A stretch of 64,000 bases of DNA from Anniella stebbinsi (Eukaryota; Chordata; Lepidosauria; Squamata; Anniellidae), in assembly GCA_029215795.1 (NCBI GenBank), contig JARDYH010000001.1, positions 120,343,033 to 120,407,032 on the forward strand, read 5' to 3'. The position numbers and the translations under genes were made by a program. Position 1 is the first letter of the stretch; every line of letters starts with the position of its first letter. The notes beneath the pieces are model-generated. The model saw nothing but the letters and a program-made list of their open reading frames with translations. It was not told the DNA's origin and did no database searches. Positions 56,809 through 64,000 of this stretch are shown piece by piece.

Positions 56809-57404
56809 ACAAAAAATTCAAGCCCGTTTTAAAGATCCGAAGAACTACTATGCTTGAAGATCATGCTTTGCAGAATGATGATCTAAAGATGTAGTCTTTC
56901 TCTTAAGCTGTTACAGACATTTTAAGTGGTGTTGATCTTTTGCTCTACTTCTGTATTTAGTAATATGAAGGGAAGAACTAATGCATATAAAAAATTTTTT
57001 TTACAACTATAGCTATAACTGTTCCTGAATTCTGAATTCAGTGGTGACTCCACCTATTTCTAAAGAGTGCTCTTCCACTCTGCTGCTTGCCTTTTAAGGG
57101 CTGACAACCTTAGAAACATTTGGAAACCTTGCCAACATTATCTTAAAACACTGTATTTAACCTTGCTAAACTGAACGTCCACAAGCAATTTTCACTCTCA
57201 GTGAATATGACCAAAATCAGTTAAAATGTAGAGTTGCTTATAGAGTTTATAGTAAGACTGTTTCAAGATGCATAAGCAATTAGATTTCATATAATAAGTA
57301 CTCAGGCTAGACATCTTTGATACTTTCAGAGGGAAGGTGAGAGTGCTATTGTGCAATAAGGTCAATAAGTATATAGTTCACTCTTGTTGAGGTAGGATAG
57401 TGCA

Positions 57405-57690
57405 TGCATAATAATAATAATAACAATAATAATATATTTATTTATTTATTACCCGCCTCTCACAACAGATCGAGGCGGGGAACAACATTAAACATAAAAT
57501 ACAAAACTGATTAAAAGCACATAAAACCAATACATCATTAAAATACCAATAAAACACCAATAAAACACTTTAAAATTCATCTGGGTAGGCCTGCCAGAAG
57601 AGATCAGTCTTTATAGATCTTTTAAATTCCTGAAGACTGGTGAGTTGGCGGATCTCTCCCGGCAGGTCATCCCACAATCTGGAATAATAG
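57405..57690 (-). mobile_element. LINE 3' end, antisense
   Basis: The minus-strand frame includes RLWDDLPGEIRQLTSLQEFK then KTDLFWQAYPDEF, the C-terminus of an ORF2. The 3' terminus 'ccccgcctcgatctgttgtgagaggcgggtaataaataaata' and an ATA/AAT tail lie at 57405-57480. Opposite orientation to the copy at 49290-49470. Confidence 0.8.
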
Positions 57691-58424
57691 GTTGAAAGGC
57701 TATAGTCTATATATTTTGAAATGACTACAACTCTACAATCAGTTATGCAGAGTGCCATGTGTTTTCCAGAAAACTTTGAATTGGAAAAATAGGTTAACTT
57801 GTATATTACCATTTGCACTGGAAAATTTTCAGTTTTATCAGAAAATTTTGAGTTTGCATCAGAATATCACCAGAAAGTGGTCTAATTTAGCCTATTTATT
57901 GTATTTGTATTTAGAAACCAACAAAGCAAAAAGTATCCTATGTTAATTTTTTATCCCAATACACCACAAGTATTTGATTTGAAATACTTGAAAGAAAAAA
58001 ATTAAAGCTATCTTAATGTGATTTAAACATATTATGTAGACATTTTTATTGGAACACTTGTAAGAAAAAGACAATGGCATGTACTTATTTAAATAATATA
58101 AGCAGGGGAAAGTACTGAAAGTGTTGACACATTTATTCAGCCTTCCACAACCTGGGATAATCACTTGAAAAACATTAATTACAACTTTGAAACTTCTAGA
58201 CTTGCCTAATACTGTATTTGCAGTTGGCATACATTTCATATTAAAGATGTAAAAATCATCCTATCTGTCCATGTTCTCCACAAAAACACTTTCTTCCCAA
58301 TTCTTAGATGTGGATTTCTCCATAAAGTCAATTTTGGGGAAATCCACATGTAACACTTGTAATGTTTCTCTTTTTTAAAAAAAACACCTTAATCAGCTCA
58401 TTATTATTTTGAATTTCTAGCCAA

Positions 58425-59308
58425 AAGATGTGAAGGCCCGGAAACCCCCCAGAAAAATTTGGGAAAAAGCAGGTTTTTCCTGTTTTGCCCCGAAACCTTT
58501 TTTGGGGTTTCTCTGAAAAATCGGAAAACATTTAAATAAATGAAGAAAAAATGATTATGGAATGTTTTATTTTAGCATGACGCATAAAATGTTGAAGACA
58601 AGGTGTTTATATATTTACTTCTCCAAATGATTTCTAAAAACTATGTAAATATCAGATTATTACAATTTCTGTGCACTGAGGACAAGCAAGTCCTAGGTTG
58701 CAAATTGAGACTACAACTCTCAAATACAAGAGCAAGATGCATTTCTGCCTCTAGGGGGCACTGCTATAGAAGCAGAGTCTGAAACTGATAGATAGCTATA
58801 GCTCAGAAAATGAGTCTGATTAAATTTCATGCATATTCATTGAGTCTTGGTCACCCCTTTTTCTCAGTTCTTTTTATGGGAATGGGTGCTTTATGTCTGC
58901 TTGACACTGTGGAGGACTAGCGGAGGCATAAATAATTTTCTTTGTTACTAATATTACTAAATTGTTGTTTGCCTGCTCCTCATAAACTGGCAAAACCAAA
59001 GAAGTTCCTTACAGTTCAGGTGTTCCTTAAAGTTCAGGAGCTTGTAGCTCCATTTGTTACCAAAAAAAAGGTAAAAACTTTAAAAAGTAAATTCAATTTG
59101 TAATAATTGCTTGAATACACTATATGTTTAATATACCAAATGTGATAATTTTATGCCAAACCAACTTGTACATAGCTACATTTTACGTTCCTAAAGTAAC
59201 AAAGTGACTTTCAATCCATAAAAAGTGCTAATACTGCATTTTTTTCAATTCTTCTGAAAATTTCCGTATTTTTTCTATGGCTTCAAAATTTTTAGAAATT
59301 TTACATCT
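58425..59308. mobile_element. hAT-like non-autonomous element, 884 bp
   Basis: Left AAGATGTGAAGGCCCGG and right AAATTTTACATCT ends are partly inverted. Flanking CTAGCCAA (58417-58424) and CTAGCCTA (59309-59316) match at 7 of 8 positions, supporting an 8-bp duplication. Near the left end 'ggaaaccccccagaaaaatttgggaaaaa' forms a palindrome with 'tttttggggtttctctgaaaaatcgg'. No transposase coding seen. Confidence 0.7.
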
Positions 59309-59929
59309 CTAGCCTATTCTTTATAGTATTCGTTTTTGCAATGCTCAGTTTTATATAATGCCTTGTTTGTTCCTTTTTGCGTCTTTATGTGCTAAGTGCT
59401 GAAGTAAGTGCAGACCTCTGCAGAATGTCTCTATCTAATTATTTTATAGTAGTTTCTTCTAATCAACATTTCGGAAGCTTAATTTTTGTAGGAATGGCTG
59501 GTATTAGATCAAAAGCTAGATATATCAAGTGTTATACTTGTCTATTGGATAAATCATTCTAATCAAAGATGGTAAATAAATTGGTTTAACTTAATTTAAT
59601 CCATGATGACTGTTAGAAGTTGATTAATTTTCCTTTAGGTGTTAGAAAATCTGTTGTCTGCACTATTATCTTCTTGGTATAGATCAAGATAAATAGGACT
59701 GTAATTTTCTTCTTCCTTTCTGTAAAGCATAAGTATAGACCTTGCCAGTTTCCCATGAGTCCGCAAAATGTTATTGATCAATATATGCCTAATAAACACA
59801 AATTTTAGGAAAGACCATTGTATCCCACTGATCAGAATAGATTCAGAAGAATTCCTCAATGTACTACTCTGTATCATTTTCCCCAAGTCACTTTTCCTTC
59901 TTTAAAAACACTGAAGCCAAATTAATTTT

Positions 59930-60003
59930 CTTATTTATTTATTTATTTTATTGCATTTGCATACCGCCCCATAGCTGAAGCTTTCTGGGCGGTTTACAGC
60001 AAT
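59930..60003 (-). mobile_element. LINE 3' tail, antisense
   Basis: The sequence 'ttatttatttatttatt..gcataccgccccatagctgaagctttctgggcggtttacagc' is the inverse of the tail type seen at 40235-40321. Remnant only. Confidence 0.65.
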
Positions 60004-60385
60004 ACCTAAACACATAGAAAATAGTGATCTGTTTATTATAAATGTTTATACCTCATGATCCTATACTTTTTAAAAAGTTTGAACTACATAATTTAAAATG
60101 AGAAGCAGAATATTTTAGAATTTCCCAAATTAGCTTCAGACACTGCTTCTAGAACCTGAAGATTAAGTTTTTATTCCTGAATATTCAAAATATTAGACCA
60201 AATGGACAAATAATTGTCATTATAAATATATGGTAATTATTGAGAGGAGTGTGGATATATATTTTATTGCTACAGAGTTTTACAATGCTACCTTTGTGAA
60301 ATCAGATTTCTTTCTCATCTTCTTTGAGTGTATAAACAACTTGCAAGGGCATTGGTGCAGGGATACTAAGAAGTTGAGTTGAGGC

Positions 60386-61097
60386 CAGGGTGGATAAAAA
60401 TCAATGATTTTTTTTAAATTAAAAATTGGATTTTTAAAATTTAAATCAGATTTTTAAAATTTAAATCGGATTTTTTTTAATAAAATGCTTTTTGAGGAAA
60501 AATCTATCTAAAAATAGTCCAAAGGTTATTCATCATGAAATAAGGATTAGTTTTTAATTACGTAGCATGAGGCTGTATATTCATGCAATGTTTAACGTTT
60601 TAGGTAAATGATTAAATTCCATTAATCCATTCACAATGTCATGCTCTTCCAGAGGTTTCTGTAAGATTATTGGGCAATTTTTCTATCTAGACGATATTAT
60701 CACAAATGCTTGGTTTTACAGGTCTCAAAACCGTGAATTAGTGTCTGCAGAGATCACAATCCCATTGTTCCTTTGCAAATCTATGTACACAGAATCAACC
60801 CTTTACCTCTTAGGTGCTAAGTTTCAAAAAATTCAATGAATGGATTGTTGGGAGTGAAATAGGTCGGCACAAGAAGCTAAAAATGAAACCTGCATCTGCT
60901 TGTAAATATTAAGATTATACCAGCAAGAATGAGTCTTTGGTAACTCTGAGCAGTGTAAAATATGTATTAAGCTTATAGTGAGGAAGAGTGCACTGGGGGG
61001 GGAGTCACATGATTAAATCGAGTCTTTCTGAGTAGTGATTAAAATCGTGATTTAAATCATGATTTAAATCAAATTGATTTAAATCAAATCCACCCTG
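60386..61097 (+). mobile_element. hAT non-autonomous element, full length, 712 bp
   Basis: Starts CAGGGTGGATAAAAATCAAT and ends AAATCAAATCCACCCTG, inverted termini beginning CAGGGTGGAT. The flanking 8-mers GTTGAGGC and ATTGAGGC differ by one base, the 8-bp duplication of hAT elements. Tandem 'tttaaatc' palindromes lie near both ends. The internal 67-codon ORF (60636-60839) is shared with the inverted copy at 53258-53923. Roughly 3.1 kb of the KLHL15 intron after 61097 and 59308 is otherwise plain. Confidence 0.9.
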
Positions 61098-61550
61098 ATT
61101 GAGGCTACACCGTAGTATGCTCTCTATAACCTGGTGCAATACTGTAGAGAAGGTTGTAGCTGTTTCATCTCAGCTTCTTGATGACCCTGTTTATAATTCT
61201 TAGCAACATCTGCCCATGATTCCTTCATTTGCAAGAACAAAAAATGATTCACCTCACCACTTGCAAATTAGGCTGACCTTTTGAACCAGGTTTGCAGTTT
61301 AAGATCAAAGAGGCTTGATGCATTCTGATGGATTTTAGTTGGAGTTAAAAGAGCTTAAATTACTTTACTAAAATGCTTAATGTAGGTAATTTTCATAGAC
61401 ACCTCCCCTATTCACAAAGCTTACCGTTTTGCAAAATGCCAATTTACGCTATTCACAGAGCACAACAGTTGAACAATGGGAAAGTTAAATATTTCTACAC
61501 TTCATGAATTTTTAAAATTATAACATTTTCTTTATTTAAATTTTTTTCAG

Positions 61551-62262
61551 GTGATACATGGCAGGGGACGTGGAAGGATTTAGTTCCTCTATCCATGACA
61601 CCAGCGTTTCTGCTGGGTTCAGAACACTGTATGAAGAGGGATTGCTTTTTGACGTCACTCTTGTTATTGAAGATCACCAATTTCAGGCTCATAAAGCATT
61701 GCTTGCCACCCAAAGTGATTACTTCAGGATTATGTTCACTGCTGATATGAGGGAGCGAGATCAGAATAAAATCCACTTAAAAGGTCTAACTGCCACAGGA
61801 TTCAGTCATGTTCTCCAGTTCATGTACTATGGAACCATTGAACTGAGTATGACCACTGTTCATGAGATCCTGCAGGCTGCCATGTATGTCCAGCTTATTG
61901 AAGTGGTTAAATTCTGCTGCTCCTTTCTCTTAGCAAAAATCTGCTTGGAAAACTGTGCAGAAATTATGAGACTCTTAGATGACTTTGGTGTAAACATCGA
62001 GGGTGTCAGAGAAAAGCTGGATTCCTTTTTGTTAGAAAACTTTGTGCCTCTCATGGCCAGACCTGACTTCCTGTCCTATCTGAGCTTTGAAAAGCTTATG
62101 ACTTACTTGGATAATGATCATCTGAGCAGGTTCCCAGAGATAGAGCTCTACGAGGCTGTTCAGGCTTGGCTGCGGCATGATAGAAGACGCTGGAGGCATA
62201 CCGACACCATCATTCAGAACATCAGGTTTTGTTTGATGACACCATCCAGTGTTTTTGAAAAG
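61551..62262 (+). CDS. KLHL15: KLHL15 BTB/BACK coding exon (5' part of the gene)
   Basis: Exon starts after acceptor TTTTTTTCAG at 61541-61550; ATG at 61558. It encodes 235 residues. Residues 1 to about 115 are the BTB domain (GLLFDVTLVIEDHQFQAHKA, then ATQSDYFRIMFTADMRERDQ), which binds CUL3. Residues about 116-235 are the BACK domain (LAKICLENCAEIMRLLDDFG, ending FCLMTPSSVFEK). The donor is most likely AAG|GTTGGT at 62262/62263, which keeps phase 0; GTGCGT four bases later is an alternative. The Kelch repeats that bind substrate are on exons beyond 64,000; the human protein is about 604 aa. KLHL15 is a CUL3 E3 adaptor with reported substrates including PP2A B56-beta and CtIP. This part has no lesion. 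Confidence 0.96.
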
Positions 62263-64000
62263 GTTGGTGCGTTTGAAAGCAATAGATAAAATTCATCATT
62301 GCATTTAGGGAAGCATGCTGTTCTTAGGTAAAATTCCCAGAATTAAGAAGAGGGGAAAATAAGACACTGTTTTAGAAAATGGAACGTTGAAATTGTCAAT
62401 GTCTGAAACAAGTGCCTTCTAGCTTTTCAAACACAAAAATTCTCCAGTTGCAAACTAGCAGAATTTACAGCCAGGAAACAGGTTTGCAGTTTTTTTCTGA
62501 TTCTCAGTGATAGGGTACAGATAAGGTAATTGACAAGGTTGCATTTATTGTAATCTTTGAATTAAAATGATCTGTGCACATTAACTTTGGCAATTAATAC
62601 AGTATAGTTGTGGAAACATTCCATTTTAAAAGAAAACCATACATACTAAAGGCATTTAAATTCCCGGTGTAAATTAGAAAATCATAAATTCAAGTGTCCT
62701 GAAAACTAACTGGAGCATTGATGTTAGATCAACAGAATCAGTGCAGGATCTAACATAATTTCTAACAATCAGAATAATATAGGAAGCTTTGGTATGGTGT
62801 TCAAAGATATGGTGTGCTCACGAAGGGGAAATGAGCTCTGATATGCTCTTGATTCCCCCATCCCCAGCTGTTCATGCTTACATATAGGCAGAGCTTGGAA
62901 CATATGGACTTTCTGGGGACTTGGTTACCAACCTTGTTTGTTCACTTTCTGTTCCCTTCTTTGTAGGAGGTGGAGAGGGGTGCTGAGTTTTGATCACAAT
63001 GGGGCTTATTCCTCTCCTATAGTTCTCTTCCCTTAGTGGGATAAATAGCATTAGCAGTAGGAGGTTGCATTCTCAGTCTGCTTGTAAGGGAGCCGTATAA
63101 TGCTGTTCCTCCTCCAGCTTCTGTCTTCTTAATGCCAGAGAAGTGTGGGATGGTAGTAGCTGTGCAATTGATTGAAGTTGATACTTTTGGCAGTGTACAG
63201 GTACCTAGAGAGAACATAGGTCTTTGGAGGATCTAGTTGTTAGGAGAGCAGGGTAGTGTATGGATCAATCAGGAACCAAGCTTCTAATCCAGGAAAACTA
63301 TCCAAGCAGAGGTAATTAGCCCATGGGGCTAGATATGATATTTCAAGGGTTAGTTAAGGTTTGACGCTACGAAGCCTGTTTAAATGGAAACAGCTGAAGC
63401 AGAAGAAATGGGGAAGCAGAGGAGAGCAAAAAGGTAGATGAACAAGGGATGATGCAACAGAGAGAGTAAAGTCTGAGATTAATGTAAAAGGTGTGCTATA
63501 TTGCATAAGCAAGTTGAATGCAGGATGAAAACATTACATTGGGCTAAAGATGCAGAAGAGGGTGGAAAAGGAAAGGTCTGTTCTTGCTACTTGTGTCCAA
63601 GAAGCACGTTACTTGTAAGCGAAGTAGCAACTTGAGTGATCAGGGCTCTTGCTTTTCTCCCACCCTAATCTTATCACAAAAGTACGCATTCTTCTAAATA
63701 AATGCTTCTTGGATATGGTGTAACCATAGAAAAAGGAAATTAAAGCACATTCAAGAGAAGTATAATTCACGCCATACAAAGGGGTGGGTAGGGGGTTCAC
63801 AGCCCTCATTTCGAAGTTGTAATTGGGAGAAAACCTTGCTTGGTCGCTTGATAACTAGAACTAAATAAGGGTGAACTAGAACTAAAAGTGTGTGTGGTTT
63901 TTTCATCTTCTTTACGAGAAAGTATGTCTTAATTATATTTTCCTCTGGCTGTACACAAACTGTTATTCTGTACACAGAGCATTTATTAACAGGTCTTAAT
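62263..64000 (+). other. KLHL15: KLHL15 intron to window edge
   Basis: No Kelch-encoding sequence appears before 64,000. Moderately AT-rich DNA with no repeat I can name. Short ORFs are unsupported. The remaining exons must lie to the right. Confidence 0.6.

Larger units (their letters stand above)
48609..61550 (+). other. KLHL15: KLHL15 long 5' intron
   Basis: About 12.9 kb, AT-rich, dominated by repeats listed separately: LINE tails, hAT elements, MITEs and a retroposed insert. No coding exon of another gene is visible. Short ORFs within it match repeats or nothing. Stretches at 50400-51800, 52200-53000 and 55450-56550 contain no feature I can name. Confidence 0.6.

Noticed and set aside
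1..64000. CRISPR arrays, operons or other prokaryotic systems
   Set aside because: The window is vertebrate genomic DNA with spliced genes; regular repeats here are microsatellites, a coding tandem repeat and transposons.

Overview
The window is vertebrate nuclear DNA, most likely from a squamate reptile. It holds three neighbouring genes in the order ZFX - EIF2S3 - KLHL15, the same set that sits together on human Xp22.11 (linkage recalled from general knowledge). All have vertebrate exon-intron structure with GT/AG splice sites. The repeat load (CR1/L3- and L2-like LINE tails, a tRNA-derived SINE, many short palindromic MITEs, hAT and Harbinger DNA transposons) fits a lizard or snake; species and chromosome cannot be read from the sequence.

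Layout. About 1-16,200: ZFX on the minus strand, with its 3' UTR at the left edge, seven coding exons (793 aa deduced, 13 C2H2 fingers in the last exon) and a CpG-island promoter with an inferred non-coding first exon near 16,035-16,200. About 16,200-22,380: intergenic DNA with LINE and SINE fragments. 22,381-44,667: EIF2S3 (eIF2 gamma) on the minus strand, 12 coding exons giving exactly 472 codons with all GTPase motifs, and a CpG-island promoter near 44,250-45,010. About 45,000-48,150: intergenic DNA with a Harbinger-type MITE and a LINE remnant. From 48,170: KLHL15 on the plus strand, with a CpG-island promoter, an inferred non-coding exon ending at 48,608, a long repeat-rich intron, and the BTB/BACK coding exon at 61,551-62,262. 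Its Kelch exons lie beyond the right edge. EIF2S3 and KLHL15 are head to head.

The main accessory feature is a 6,430-bp GC-rich Harbinger (PIF) transposon, 24,660-31,089, in EIF2S3 intron 9 and antisense to the host gene. It has 19-bp identical terminal inverted repeats, a 3-bp AAT target duplication, subterminal copies of the terminal motif, a SANT/Myb-like accessory gene with a 72-bp internal tandem repeat, and a DDE transposase gene with an intact catalytic triad split by one frameshift. It sits inside an older short MITE, and a related 502-bp non-autonomous element lies between EIF2S3 and KLHL15.

The three host genes do not form a pathway. ZFX is a transcriptional activator, EIF2S3 delivers initiator tRNA to the ribosome, and KLHL15 is a CUL3 ubiquitin-ligase adaptor. 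I found no CRISPR array, operon or bacterial-type system. The most interesting regulatory observation is a cluster of GGCCTAG/AGGCCTGG motifs, resembling the reported ZFX site, just downstream of the inferred ZFX start.
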